Virus record (IMG/VR): IMGVR_UViG_3300017593_002037
Coordinates: 1-36,018 of that record
DNA: 36,018 nucleotides
Direction: 5' to 3' (one strand)
Source: a virus
Shown here: in pieces, positions 5,985 through 15,182 of the stretch
How the letters are laid out: each line of letters starts with the position of its first letter
Numbering within the stretch: the first letter of the stretch is position 1
The notes under the pieces: model-generated
What the model was told of the DNA's origin: nothing
Database searches by the model: none
The model's input: the letters and a program-made list of their open reading frames with translations, nothing else
Translations under genes and position numbers: made by a program

Positions 5985-8969
5985 TTAGGCAATCGCGCCT
6001 CTTTTAAAGTCGTTGTCATTTGGGTAATAACGAGCACTGTAGTTAATGCATGTGAGTCTGTGTGATAGCGAGTTTTCGCCAGGCTCTTTTGCAGTAACAA
6101 TATAGCTATCACGATCAAGATCATCGTGCAAGACTAACTGATAAGTTGCCCTGACGACCGCATCCCATGCCGTACTAAGAGGCTGATTAGGTGGGCGGCT
6201 TAGTATTACCTCGTTAGACTGAGCGCTAGGCATGCAGGTAATGTTATCAACTGTTGCACTCACTGTTTGCACAAAGATAGTAGCTTGCGTCTTAGTACCA
6301 AAATCAACATCATCACTGAGTACCATGACCGTTTGACCGCTATTGTTGATTTGTAGCGACTCAACCTCGCCTTGCTGCGTGTCTGCTCGCAGCTGGTTTG
6401 CAACATTGATACGGTTTGTGGGTATTACAACGCCTGACTCATCAGCGCCAGTAAACGAGCATGTTCTGTACGCATTTTGGTTTTTATGATGCGCGCGCAT
6501 CATATGCATATGCGCCTGTACTTTGTTACGCACACCGACCAGCTCAATCTTTTGCGGATTAATCGCACTATTGTAAGGCGGATAAGAGAGTGTTGCTTTT
6601 GCATCGTTTTTAGGGTCAGTCCATGTAACTTCCACGCCATCATAGTTATTGCGGGGTCCGAACGACTCGCTGTACTCAAAAGTATCGGGCAGGATGTTGT
6701 GGCTATTAAACGTAGCAACAGGCAGTGATTCGGGGCGCTCAAAATGCAGATGGATTTTATTGTTGATGCGATAAGCAGTAAAAAATCCAGCGCTGGCAAC
6801 GGTCTGTATCATCTCCTCTGTTGATATATCGGCACTATCAAACGTACCGCAAAATTGAGCACATAAGTCAGTACCAAAATACTCAATCTGCGCGTCTACT
6901 TCGGCGGTTATCTGCACCATGTTTAAATCGTTAGGTGTTAAATTCCCGGTCGTATCGCTAGTCGCTATGTGATATATGATGTCGTCAATACGGTTTGAAT
7001 AGATACGCTCTAATCTACTCATGCCTTGTTGGCCAAGATAGTTGTAATCAAAATAAGGGGCGTTGGACGTGCTGGGGTCGCCTAAAATAAAATAATAATC
7101 ACTCCCTATCGGCGCAGATGACATGAGCGTTTGAATCTCAACAGCGGTCATCACGGGTAAGACGACATGATGTTTTGAGATTGCACCGCCGCTAAACAAG
7201 AGATATGCAGCTTTTTTTATTATCTCCGTTTTTGCTTTGATAAGTATCACTCCTTGCTCCAAGCCTTCAAAGTCAACCTCGCTGGTCAGCTGCAATACTA
7301 ATCGACTGTCGTCGTTTACATACATATCTGTAATTTTGCCCGACCAAGGAGTTAAGCCTTTCGTTTTTCTGCGCGCGAGCACTGACAGCTTGCGCTCTTT
7401 GAGGGCTGTTGCCCCCGCAGTTGCTTTGGTTTTTGTTTTGACTAACGTTGAGCGCTCATTTCGCCCTGTTGGGCCTGTTTTTTGGGTGGTTATGCTGTAC
7501 AAGTCGGCCCATTTAACGTCATCAACCATAAACTGGCTGCCCAGCGCTTGTTTAAAACTATTGCGTCTGACTCTGACTCTAAACCCGTGATCCCTATCGT
7601 TTGGCCATACGATCTTTGTCAAAGCGGCAGTTTGACGAGCTTCATCTGAGGTTGTAAATGTGTATTCCGTCCCGGCGCTGTTAAGTTTAGCAGTGCGGCC
7701 AAAAATCGGAAAAGTACTCACTGTTGTGTCGCGCGTACTTGGCTCGCCGTTGGCGTCTAGCACCTGTATCTCAGCGAGCAAGTTTATGTCAAAAGCAGCA
7801 AATTTATCGCCGTCCTGATGTGTTGTGTAAATGCCTTGAGGGGCTATAAAATTCATGAGTGGGCGAGAGGCAGTCTCTCGTATGTAATGCCAACCCTGCC
7901 ATAGCGGCCGAGATTCTACGCTTAAAACAGCGTTGCCAGCAGCTATTGATCCGCTGCTATTTGCAAGTGTTACCCACGCAGTATTAATCATCTCAGGATT
8001 GTTTAGGATTAATTCTTTGTCAGTGCGGCCTATGATTTCATAAAAGCCAGACATACTTATATATCTATCGGCTTGCCCGGCAACCACTAGCTTTTCATCG
8101 TCAGCTTCGACATTTAAAGTCTCGCCAATCGCGTATTTACTAGCGCTAAACGCGGCGGATCCGCTCACAATCCGCACTTTGTTGGGTACTTCAAAAACTA
8201 TGTTGTTGTTGCCGATGATGTAGTTTTCTGGTCGTGACAAAACTTGACCGTTTACACTTGAGTAACGGCGAGCGGTAAAATGATCAAAATCTTGTTCTTT
8301 TGGAGTCAACGGGTTGCCAAATTCGACAGAAGGCTCATCAAACAAAGTGCTGACGTTGGGGTTGTATATCCTAGCGTTGGCGCCGCTGATCAACCCAATA
8401 TTGGTGTTGTCATCCTTGGCTTGTATGACGTCATACCAACCCTCGCCCAAACACATTGAGCTGTACTCAATCTCCTCGTGATCGATATAAACGCTATAAG
8501 GAGGCTGAGTTAAGTCTGGTACAGACCAAACCTCACCAAAAATCGCAGGTACTCGGCCCCCTAGTCGCTGTCTGTTTGTACGCTGCGCTAAGGCATTGTT
8601 GGGACTGGGCGGGGCTGTGGGTGCGCCCGCAACAGTTGGGGTTGGTATCACGAAAAACGTGACAGCAACAGAGACTAAAACACTGACAGCAACAATGGCG
8701 GCAGTGACGGGATCGGCAGGATAGGTGACGACATAAATAGTGCCGCCTCGCTCGTTAAGCGCATTGATATCGTCAGCGCACTCAGGCGTTACATCACTAT
8801 CTGTGTCCCATTTTTCGTAATACCAGTATGTGTTGAGTGGCTGGCCGCTTGGGTAAACACTGCGCACCAGCTCAAACAGGTCGTCGCCTGTTAGTACCTG
8901 GCAGTCAGTATTGTCACAGCCGTAGGCCATCGCATTTTTGACGACAATCAGTTCGATATTAGATGGCAT
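5985..8969 (-). CDS. tail tip / host-specificity protein J-like
   Basis: A 994-aa central tail tip protein, placed between the NlpC-like gene and the tail fibre as in lambda-type tails (L-K-I-J order). Visible are an N-terminal alpha/beta region, a hydrophobic hairpin at about residues 86-108 (AAIVAVSVLVSVAVTFFVIP), the conserved tip sequence RLGGRVPAIFGEVWSVPDL at about 135-153, and long beta-rich domains after it. It should form the tail hub and carry the fibre. The start overlaps the end of the upstream gene by 11 nt. The DGR-diversified fibre next door suggests that receptor specificity has moved to the fibre. Confidence 0.85.
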   Translation of the reverse strand: MPSNIELIVVKNAMAYGCDNTDCQVLTGDDLFELVRSVYPSGQPLNTYWYYEKWDTDSDVTPECADDINALNERGGTIYVVTYPADPVTAAIVAVSVLVSVAVTFFVIPTPTVAGAPTAPPSPNNALAQRTNRQRLGGRVPAIFGEVWSVPDLTQPPYSVYIDHEEIEYSSMCLGEGWYDVIQAKDDNTNIGLISGANARIYNPNVSTLFDEPSVEFGNPLTPKEQDFDHFTARRYSSVNGQVLSRPENYIIGNNNIVFEVPNKVRIVSGSAAFSASKYAIGETLNVEADDEKLVVAGQADRYISMSGFYEIIGRTDKELILNNPEMINTAWVTLANSSGSIAAGNAVLSVESRPLWQGWHYIRETASRPLMNFIAPQGIYTTHQDGDKFAAFDINLLAEIQVLDANGEPSTRDTTVSTFPIFGRTAKLNSAGTEYTFTTSDEARQTAALTKIVWPNDRDHGFRVRVRRNSFKQALGSQFMVDDVKWADLYSITTQKTGPTGRNERSTLVKTKTKATAGATALKERKLSVLARRKTKGLTPWSGKITDMYVNDDSRLVLQLTSEVDFEGLEQGVILIKAKTEIIKKAAYLLFSGGAISKHHVVLPVMTAVEIQTLMSSAPIGSDYYFILGDPSTSNAPYFDYNYLGQQGMSRLERIYSNRIDDIIYHIATSDTTGNLTPNDLNMVQITAEVDAQIEYFGTDLCAQFCGTFDSADISTEEMIQTVASAGFFTAYRINNKIHLHFERPESLPVATFNSHNILPDTFEYSESFGPRNNYDGVEVTWTDPKNDAKATLSYPPYNSAINPQKIELVGVRNKVQAHMHMMRAHHKNQNAYRTCSFTGADESGVVIPTNRINVANQLRADTQQGEVESLQINNSGQTVMVLSDDVDFGTKTQATIFVQTVSATVDNITCMPSAQSNEVILSRPPNQPLSTAWDAVVRATYQLVLHDDLDRDSYIVTAKEPGENSLSHRLTCINYSARYYPNDNDFKRGAIA

Positions 8970-9309
8970 AGTATTTTATCCGTCCGTGTTTAAGCTCGGC
9001 AATATGAGGCGCCACACACTGCACGCCTGACTCTGTAATGTGTATGATTTTTCTTTGGTGATAGATGCCTGCGTGTAATTCAGCGCTGTGCATTAGCGCT
9101 AAACAGGGGTCGATGGGAGATTCTAACTGGACAAAACGCTTGAGTTTAACGATATCAATCTTACGCTTGCCCCTGCCTGTCATCAACTCAGCGACATATA
9201 CCCCCATATCATCACCCGTGATGTCTTTATAAATGTCAACGGCAAAATGTAGACAGTTGTAATCATTATCGTTATATTGTTTGTCGTCATATTTGCATAA
9301 ATTCAACAT
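8959..9309 (-). CDS. NlpC/P60-like tail protein (lambda K-like)
   Basis: A 116-aa putative papain-fold cysteine peptidase of the tail tip. The NCLHFAVDIY segment near the N-terminus supplies the candidate catalytic Cys. GIYHQRKIIHITESGVQ near the C-terminus supplies a His in the pattern seen in NlpC/P60 domains. Such proteins cleave peptidoglycan stem peptides or help assemble the tail tip. ATG at 9309 overlaps the previous stop as TGATG, a coupled start; the TTG one codon earlier is less likely. It is shorter than lambda K, which also has an N-terminal domain. Confidence 0.75.
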   Translation of the reverse strand: MLNLCKYDDKQYNDNDYNCLHFAVDIYKDITGDDMGVYVAELMTGRGKRKIDIVKLKRFVQLESPIDPCLALMHSAELHAGIYHQRKIIHITESGVQCVAPHIAELKHGRIKYYAI

Positions 9310-9815
9310 CAAAAAAGCCCTATTAAGCCCGGAAAATCTTTAATTGTGTAAACAATGCCAGTGCTTGTTTTATTAAGCTCACGCGCTTTGCACACAAATA
9401 CAGCGCCTTGTTTTTGCGGTTGATTGTCTGTAATTTCTAAGCCAAGGACGCTTGTAGACGGTGTTGTTAAGTCGCTAGTGAGAAACACACGATAATTGAG
9501 TGTGGGTCGCACGTTTGGATAGCTGCCACGTCTAAGTCTGTCAATCTCAAACGGCATGACCGTGCCGACATCGCCAATACCAATCGTAAAACTTTGCTGT
9601 AAATCGTCGGATGATTTAGCAGGTTTTATGGTGACTGGCAGATAGTCATAATCATACCAATTGCCGTTTTCATGTTTGACTCGGACGCCATCAGCATGAT
9701 TGCGCACAAACCGATAGTGACGACTAAATGATGGGTGAGTGATTTCGATGCACTCAAGACGTACATCGTCATGACGACCAGCCAGCCAAAACTCTATCTC
9801 TTTATTATTTGACAT
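9309..9815 (-). CDS. minor tail protein, DUF1833-like
   Basis: A 168-aa beta-rich protein between the duplicated minor tail gene and the NlpC-like gene. Its position corresponds to lambda gpL, and the pattern (IEFWLAGRHD at the start, VRLECIEITHPSF, an FEIDRLRRGSYPNVRPTLNYRVFL middle) fits the DUF1833 minor tail family. It probably forms part of the tail tip ring. Translation of the next gene is coupled through TGATG. I see no catalytic motif. Confidence 0.75.
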   Translation of the reverse strand: MSNNKEIEFWLAGRHDDVRLECIEITHPSFSRHYRFVRNHADGVRVKHENGNWYDYDYLPVTIKPAKSSDDLQQSFTIGIGDVGTVMPFEIDRLRRGSYPNVRPTLNYRVFLTSDLTTPSTSVLGLEITDNQPQKQGAVFVCKARELNKTSTGIVYTIKDFPGLIGLF

Positions 9816-9817
9816 GG

Positions 9818-10738
9818 TTATCTCGTTGTTTCCGGTAGATTGTTAACCAAACGCTCAAGTGATCTAAAGTAAGCATCAGACTGACCGCCGGTCATCTCGT
9901 AAACATCAGTAATTGCATTGTCTAGGCCAAAATCATAAATATGCGGGTCTACAGCCAGCGTGAGCTGCACATCAAAAACCGTATTACTAATCGTTGAGAC
10001 TGAGATCATACTGTCAATGATGCGGCACTCATACCAAGCGAGTTGCGAGTTATCTACCAATAAATACGCTAAAAACCTCTTCGACCGACTAGACTCTAGA
10101 AACGTTATCAAGTAATCATACTGCGCTTTGGTGCATCGATAGGTGGGCGTGACACTATGTATCTTGCCGACACTGTCTTTGCGCTGTCTAACTGTCTTGC
10201 TTTCTGTTTCATTGTTTAATGTCATGCGACCCAAGCTCATACCGTACCCATCGCGTAGCGGTATGAGCATGAGTTTGAGCAGTGTTTCATCGATGGACTT
10301 AGCCAAACGTTGATAGTAAGTCGCGTTTTGCGGTGCGCTCATTTGATAGACCGCGCTTAGCGTCATGCCCTCGCGCAACGGCTGCTCAGCAGGTTCGGCA
10401 ACTAGGGATAACGTCACGTTTGATGCTTGCACACCGTATGCTGAAACCGATATATCGTTATCCACAATCCGGCACTCGTACCACTTTAAGTCACTACCAT
10501 GTATGATCAACTGCGCTAAAAATGGCAATGACTCATAAACTCGCAAAAATGATAGTAAATAATCGCGTTGGTCTTTGGTGACGAGGTACGATACAGAGAG
10601 CGTATGCACATCGCTTCTGCCATTGATACGCTGCAACGGCATACCGATTGATGCATCAGTGCTAGTGACGCCGTGGCCTAAGTTAAAACGGTAGCCATCA
10701 CTAAGTGGCACGAGCATAAGCTTCGGTATTGCACTCAT
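9818..10738 (-). CDS. minor tail protein with internal duplication
   Basis: A 306-aa protein made of two copies of one domain of about 150 residues: residues 7-150 and 157-300. Anchors repeat in order: LMLVPLSDGY/LMLIPLRDGY, DYLLSFL/DYLITFL, WYECRIVDNDISVS/WYECRIIDSMISVS, and AVYQM/DVYEM. It directly follows the tape measure gene, where lambda gpM-type distal tail proteins lie, and probably helps build the tail tip. The copies are clearly diverged, so the duplication is old. I do not know whether this fusion is described in this family. Confidence 0.75.
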   Translation of the reverse strand: MSAIPKLMLVPLSDGYRFNLGHGVTSTDASIGMPLQRINGRSDVHTLSVSYLVTKDQRDYLLSFLRVYESLPFLAQLIIHGSDLKWYECRIVDNDISVSAYGVQASNVTLSLVAEPAEQPLREGMTLSAVYQMSAPQNATYYQRLAKSIDETLLKLMLIPLRDGYGMSLGRMTLNNETESKTVRQRKDSVGKIHSVTPTYRCTKAQYDYLITFLESSRSKRFLAYLLVDNSQLAWYECRIIDSMISVSTISNTVFDVQLTLAVDPHIYDFGLDNAITDVYEMTGGQSDAYFRSLERLVNNLPETTR

Positions 10739-10740
10739 AA

Positions 10741-13700
10741 CTATAGTTTCCGCTGTAGATGATAGTTTTGTTTGAGGGCCTTGTTTGTTTGGCTATACGG
10801 ATTATTAATCTCAGCCGGCACTTGCTTACGCACTTGCTCGCCAATCATCAGCTCAAGCTCGCCTTTGCTATTGCGCTGCTCTTTAACATTTGCGCCGCTA
10901 TAGTTATGGATGATTACTTTTGAGTCAGAGCTACTACTTTTACCCTCAGACATAAACTTAACGAGGTCTTTATTTTGCTTAGGCGACAATACGCGCTCGC
11001 CTTCATCGAGCAGGTATGTAGATTCCTTAGGTACATAATCTAGCCCGCCGTGAGCAACACCGCTCACAGATGGGATAGCCATACCTTGAATGCCTGCTGC
11101 GCTAGCTACCTGCATTGCTGATGCGGCTATTGCCATTGGCGCTGCTAAGTATGGACCAACCAAAGGAATGGCAGATATTGCATTAAATGTATTGGAGTAG
11201 GTTTCTTCGATATTCATCAAAGCTTTTTGTACCGCAAAGCTTTTCTCCATCACAAATGCAGCCTTGTGCATCTTTGAGTTTTCACCAAAAAACATAGAGG
11301 CGGCGGTTGTCATGCCACTAAAAACAGCTTTTTGAATAGCAACTTTCTTTTCTGCAAGCTGCTCATCAAGCGTTTTCTGCTTTAAAGCATACTCTTGATC
11401 CATCGCCCACATGTTATCCATATGCTCTTGTTTAGCCGCCTCTAGCAACTCAAAACGCTCGAGTTCCGGTAAGCTGTACTCGCCGCGTTCATCGACTGCA
11501 TTAATTTCAGCTTGACGATCTGAATACTGATTATTAACAGAATCAAAAGTTTCATCGCGGTCTTGCGCCAATCGCCAGACAGAATACTCATCATCTCCCA
11601 TTGTGCGCTGTGCCATGCGATCAAGACCTTCGCTAGCAGCAAAACCTCTATTAGACTTCATGCTATTAGCAATCGATTGATATAGCTTGTCTTGTTCACG
11701 CGATTTTGCTTGTGCTGCAAATTTGAAGTTATCTAAATCTTCCTGATAAGCAGCGTTTTGTAAGTCAATGAGCAACTGTCTTGACAGGTCATCTTCTGCA
11801 AATTCGACATTGATACGCTCAATCTTTTTGTTATGCTCGTATGTCAGCTTTTCTTCATCTTTCATATAACTTTCAAGTATAGATTTTGCGGTTGCTGTGC
11901 GCTTTTGGTCGTATTCAACCTTTGCGCGGTTCAATAAGTCTGCGCGCTCAATCGAACCCTCAGCATATAACGATTCAATCTCGGTAACACTAGCAGCATA
12001 ATCACGGTCTAGCTTTTCGCGCTCGGTTGCATACTTTGCTTGTATAGAGCCTTGGCGCTTTAATGTTTTCTCTTGCAAATCCTGAGCGTCTTTTGCTTGC
12101 TTAGTCACTGTGTCGTAAACCAGCTTGCTTGTGTCAGTGGTAGCAGACTTCATATAAGCAAGTACATTTTGAGTGTATTGCTTGGTTTGACCAATGCCTG
12201 TTTTCTTGTTTTTAGCCCATCTATCCGACAAGATTAGCGACATAGGGTTTTTATCTACATTGCCTTCGCCTGTGTTATAAGCCGCGATGGTTTTAGCCAA
12301 ATCCCCATTGAAGTGCTTGTATAGATAACTTAGATACTTGGCAGCGCCCTCTGTTGCTTGCTCCATGTTGTAAGCGTTATCAACTTGGAATCTCTTAGCT
12401 GTGGCATCTATAAGCTGAAAGCCGCCTTTTGCAGTGCCCCACTTGGTAGCTGGACCAGTTGCATTGGTTTTCCCGTGTGACTCCTGCATGTGAATGCCTG
12501 TCATCAATCCTTGTGGCAACCCGTACTGAGCCTCATAGTTTGCAAAACCGTAATTCTGAGCGTTATCTAAAGCGAGTTTGTTTGGTGTAAGTTTTACCGC
12601 ACCCGCTGTTTTCTGGGCTTTTGCGAGCGCTTTTTCTCTAGCTTCAATCGCTTTGGTATTAGCCTCAGCCTCAACCGTGTTAGTTACCAAACCATCTGTA
12701 TTACTTTGCAAAAAGGTATTAGCATCATAGTAAACTTGCCCTAAATCACTCAATCGGTTTTTCTGCCCAGCCATCAATTTATCAATGGTTGATACAGCGT
12801 CTTTATATTGATCCGTTACCGACGTTAGACCTACGGACGTAACACCAGCTACACCAACAAGACCGGCTGCAAGCGCCCTGCTCTTTGCAATCCAACCATC
12901 AGCTTCGCTAAACTCAATATAAGTTTGAGCAATCATTCGCATTTGAGCGCCGACAGTTTGAAATGATGTAGCGATTACACTAATACCAGCAGCAAGCCCT
13001 ACTACTAATGCGCTAGTGCCTCTGATAGCCTTGCCGACATTATCAACTTCGGTTCTAAATCCCTTGCCTTCCTTTTTCCCTTCTGTAAAATGAGTTATTA
13101 ACGTGCCTAGCGCTGGTATCATCTCAGACACCAATTGAGTTTTTACGCCCTCAAACTTTGTTTGAATTGCTTGTGTTTCAGCAGCCAATATTCTTGATTG
13201 GTCGATAGCGGCTTGCGACTTGATAACACCCGCATCCTCAAGCTCTTTGCCGTACTTGTTCAGCACGTCACCACCATTGGCAAACAATGGCATTAGGTTG
13301 CCCAAATCACCCGCCAAGCTCTCCATGATAAAGCGTTGCTCTTGTGATGTAGCACCCAATCTATCCATTTCATCTTTAAGATACTGAATAGCTCCTACGC
13401 CATCTTTACCTTGCAAAGTCTTGCCAAGATTTCGTATTTCCTCGTCGGTCATCTTGGTGTTATTTTGCAGCGCCTCGAAAAAATCAGCCGCGCCGCCGCC
13501 GCCGGTCGCAGAAAACTCACCCAGCTTCTCTTGCGTGTCAGCTAAGATTGCTGCCAATGCTTCTTGTTCAACACCAAATCCAGCCGCCGCATGGGTTAAA
13601 ACTTGGAAGCTCTTTAGACTGGTGTTGGCTGTACCTGCCATGATGCCTAGTTGTACATCGGCCTTTGCGGTTTCAATAGCCATTGCTGCCATTGCACTAG

Positions 13701-13914
13701 CTGCCACTGCTGCCCCACCGATAGCCATGCCAGCAAACGAGCCTGATATTTTGCTAATGTCATCAGTGATGTTATCGCGCATATTGCGCACTGAGCCGCC
13801 TATATTATCGGTGCTATCGCGCGCTTGGCGCTCAGCTTGTGTCAACCCATCGGTGAACTCACTTAGGCGCACCGCCAAGTCTAGCGTTAGTCTGCCAAGT
13901 GACGTAGTTGCCAT
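10741..13914 (-). CDS. tape measure protein with lytic transglycosylase
   Basis: A 1057-aa tape measure protein, which sets tail length and enters the cell envelope during DNA injection. It opens with the LGRLTLDLAVRLSEF type of N-terminus and long coiled-coil regions, has hydrophobic patches near residues 55-75 and 290-310, then at about 455-560 a soluble lytic transglycosylase domain (QYGLPQGLMTGIHMQESHG with candidate catalytic Glu, and AAYNTGEGNV). A second coiled-coil half and a hydrophobic Ala/Met region (about 930-970) follow. The transglycosylase presumably opens peptidoglycan locally during entry. An AGGG ribosome site precedes the ATG. About 3.2 kb of coding predicts a tail of ordinary siphophage length. 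Confidence 0.92.
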   Translation of the reverse strand: MATTSLGRLTLDLAVRLSEFTDGLTQAERQARDSTDNIGGSVRNMRDNITDDISKISGSFAGMAIGGAAVAASAMAAMAIETAKADVQLGIMAGTANTSLKSFQVLTHAAAGFGVEQEALAAILADTQEKLGEFSATGGGGAADFFEALQNNTKMTDEEIRNLGKTLQGKDGVGAIQYLKDEMDRLGATSQEQRFIMESLAGDLGNLMPLFANGGDVLNKYGKELEDAGVIKSQAAIDQSRILAAETQAIQTKFEGVKTQLVSEMIPALGTLITHFTEGKKEGKGFRTEVDNVGKAIRGTSALVVGLAAGISVIATSFQTVGAQMRMIAQTYIEFSEADGWIAKSRALAAGLVGVAGVTSVGLTSVTDQYKDAVSTIDKLMAGQKNRLSDLGQVYYDANTFLQSNTDGLVTNTVEAEANTKAIEAREKALAKAQKTAGAVKLTPNKLALDNAQNYGFANYEAQYGLPQGLMTGIHMQESHGKTNATGPATKWGTAKGGFQLIDATAKRFQVDNAYNMEQATEGAAKYLSYLYKHFNGDLAKTIAAYNTGEGNVDKNPMSLILSDRWAKNKKTGIGQTKQYTQNVLAYMKSATTDTSKLVYDTVTKQAKDAQDLQEKTLKRQGSIQAKYATEREKLDRDYAASVTEIESLYAEGSIERADLLNRAKVEYDQKRTATAKSILESYMKDEEKLTYEHNKKIERINVEFAEDDLSRQLLIDLQNAAYQEDLDNFKFAAQAKSREQDKLYQSIANSMKSNRGFAASEGLDRMAQRTMGDDEYSVWRLAQDRDETFDSVNNQYSDRQAEINAVDERGEYSLPELERFELLEAAKQEHMDNMWAMDQEYALKQKTLDEQLAEKKVAIQKAVFSGMTTAASMFFGENSKMHKAAFVMEKSFAVQKALMNIEETYSNTFNAISAIPLVGPYLAAPMAIAASAMQVASAAGIQGMAIPSVSGVAHGGLDYVPKESTYLLDEGERVLSPKQNKDLVKFMSEGKSSSSDSKVIIHNYSGANVKEQRNSKGELELMIGEQVRKQVPAEINNPYSQTNKALKQNYHLQRKL

Positions 13915-13938
13915 ACTGACCCTGCCTTATTTTGATTA

Positions 13939-13973
13939 TAAAAAAACCCCAATCATTTCTGATTAGGGTTTTT
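13939..13973 (-). terminator. intrinsic terminator after lipoprotein moron
   Basis: The stem aaccc(c)aatca/tgatt(a)gggtt around a TTTC loop has a G-U pair on the minus strand, followed there by a T-run. It ends the unit of lipoprotein plus 49-aa gene just before the tape measure. Confidence 0.75.
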
Positions 13974-13988
13974 AATTATTCGGTGGTT

Positions 13989-14138
13989 TTATTCGTCGTC
14001 TAAATATAGATACACGTAGTAGCCAACGGGTATATCTTTAATTGGCGTCCACTTATTGTGTTCAATCAAATTATTGATCCATGCTTGCGCCCAGCTTAAT
14101 TGCTGGGCAGGTGGTTTATTGCGTGGTGAGTATTTCAT
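13989..14138 (-). CDS. small hypothetical protein
   Basis: A 49-aa protein (MKYSPRNKPP... ending YVYLYLDDE) starting 3 nt after the lipoprotein stop codon and ending just before the terminator at 13939-13973. The pattern WAQAWINNLIE plus an aromatic C-terminus is not one I can assign. The ribosome site is weak (taaaag), so translation may be coupled to the lipoprotein gene. It would be part of the same moron unit. The evidence is position and coding appearance only. Confidence 0.45.
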   Translation of the reverse strand: MKYSPRNKPPAQQLSWAQAWINNLIEHNKWTPIKDIPVGYYVYLYLDDE

Positions 14139-14141
14139 CTT

Positions 14142-14819
14142 TTACTTATCAAAGCCTTTGGTGACTTTATATTTAATTTGCTTATTGTCGGCATCGATAA
14201 CGTCTATCAAAGCGCCTTTATACCCAATCTCACTTGATTGTGATAAGTCGTATTCAACATCGTTATTAAAGGCTGGTCTTGCTGTATCACTACTAAATTC
14301 ACGATAGCCAATATTTATCTTATTACCTACCTTGCCGTTGTAAAGCAATGTCTGTTGGAAGCTGTTTTTATTGGCAGTCGACCAATTAGTCTTTTCATAC
14401 GGAACGTCTGTAGTACAACTACTCACATAGTTATAAATTGTCATGACGCAAAGGGCCTGATCTTCTTTTCTAACAGCTAACAAGGCAGGTGGATCTTTTA
14501 GGAGGCCTTTTGTAACTTTACCCGCATCAACATCACCAGAAATTTTATACTGCTCATATTTTTCATCTTCACCTTGTTTCGCAAAGTAACCTGGCGATAC
14601 TTTATTACCAGACATATTGTAGTAATTATCTATATAGATGGCATCTTGTTGGACCATTATTCCCTGCGTCAGCATATGACTACCAAGGCTCGCGGTAGTC
14701 ACTTGTCCGATTGGCGGCTTGCTTATCTCTTTAAGCTCAGGTCTATAGTTGTGGCTAGGTGTCGCGCACGCAGACAAAAGACCAGCCGTTATAATTGAAG
14801 TAAACAGTATTCTTTTCAT
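14142..14819 (-). CDS. prophage-encoded lipoprotein (moron)
   Basis: A 225-aa lipoprotein. It starts with a basic MKR, a hydrophobic stretch and the lipobox LSAC (Cys18), so it should be secreted, lipidated and anchored in the envelope. No recognised domain follows; two cysteines (in ALCVM and SSCTT) could form a disulphide. It interrupts the tail genes between the tail chaperone and the tape measure, with its own promoter (14851-14879) and terminator (13939-13973), so it fits a moron expressed in the lysogen. Surface change or superinfection exclusion are reasonable guesses, but the sequence does not show either. Confidence 0.8.
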   Translation of the reverse strand: MKRILFTSIITAGLLSACATPSHNYRPELKEISKPPIGQVTTASLGSHMLTQGIMVQQDAIYIDNYYNMSGNKVSPGYFAKQGEDEKYEQYKISGDVDAGKVTKGLLKDPPALLAVRKEDQALCVMTIYNYVSSCTTDVPYEKTNWSTANKNSFQQTLLYNGKVGNKINIGYREFSSDTARPAFNNDVEYDLSQSSEIGYKGALIDVIDADNKQIKYKVTKGFDK

Positions 14820-14850
14820 AATCCATTACGCCACAGTTAAATGAAATTTA

Positions 14851-14879
14851 ACTATAACTGATTAGAAACACTCTAGCAA
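14851..14879 (-). promoter_or_regulatory. putative sigma70 promoter of lipoprotein moron
   Basis: On the minus strand the -35 box is TTGCTA (14874-14879), the spacer is 17 nt and the -10 box is TATAGT (14851-14856), about 32 nt before the lipoprotein ATG. The -10 matches 5 of 6 consensus bases and the -35 matches 4 of 6. Confidence 0.6.
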
Positions 14880-14885
14880 TATTGT

Positions 14886-15182
14886 TTAATCCTGAATCTG
14901 ATCCTCAAAACTCTCAACCACATCATCTTCGTTTGGCATAAATTCAAGCGGCTCAACCCAATTCTCATTCTTAAGCCCTTTGTTTATATTCATTGCAATG
15001 ATATTAGCAGCCGCTTGTTCGACTCGCCTGCCAATGTTAAGACTGCCGCGCTTGTATCGATACTCTGCCCACTGATTAATTTCTAACATAGTGAGATTGT
15101 TTTTAACTTGGTGTATGGTATTGCCACCGATGCCGTTTAGTGCAAGCTCATACAGCAGCTCGTTCTCACCTGCTATGAAGCC
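14886..15182 (-). CDS. tail chaperone T part, read by -1 frameshift
   Basis: This frame follows gene G-like 15173-15526. From the G frame, a -1 slip at 15182-15188 (CAAAAAG, read AAA AAG) continues as GFIAGENELL and on to 14886, giving a G-T fusion of about 213 aa. The stretch before the first ATG (15089) already looks like the family (ELALNGIGGNTI, then INQWAEYRYKRGSLNIGRR), so the frame is used upstream of that ATG. The ATG at 15089 has no good ribosome site. In lambda, gpG and gpGT coat the tape measure protein during tail assembly; the same role is likely. The first base of the slippery heptamer is C rather than A. Confidence 0.7.
   Translation of the reverse strand, partial: GFIAGENELLYELALNGIGGNTIHQVKNNLTMLEINQWAEYRYKRGSLNIGRRVEQAAANIIAMNINKGLKNENWVEPLEFMPNEDDVVESFEDQIQD

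Noticed and set aside
5924-6124. Upstream extension of the tail fibre frame over the J gene end
   Set aside because: It passes through the terminator hairpin, lacks a ribosome site and reads as low-quality sequence; ATG 5923 has GGGAG.
13421-13966. 181-aa plus-strand frame opposite the tape measure start
   Set aside because: It is antisense to a well supported gene, runs through the terminator and is Ala/Ser/Pro-rich from codon complementarity.
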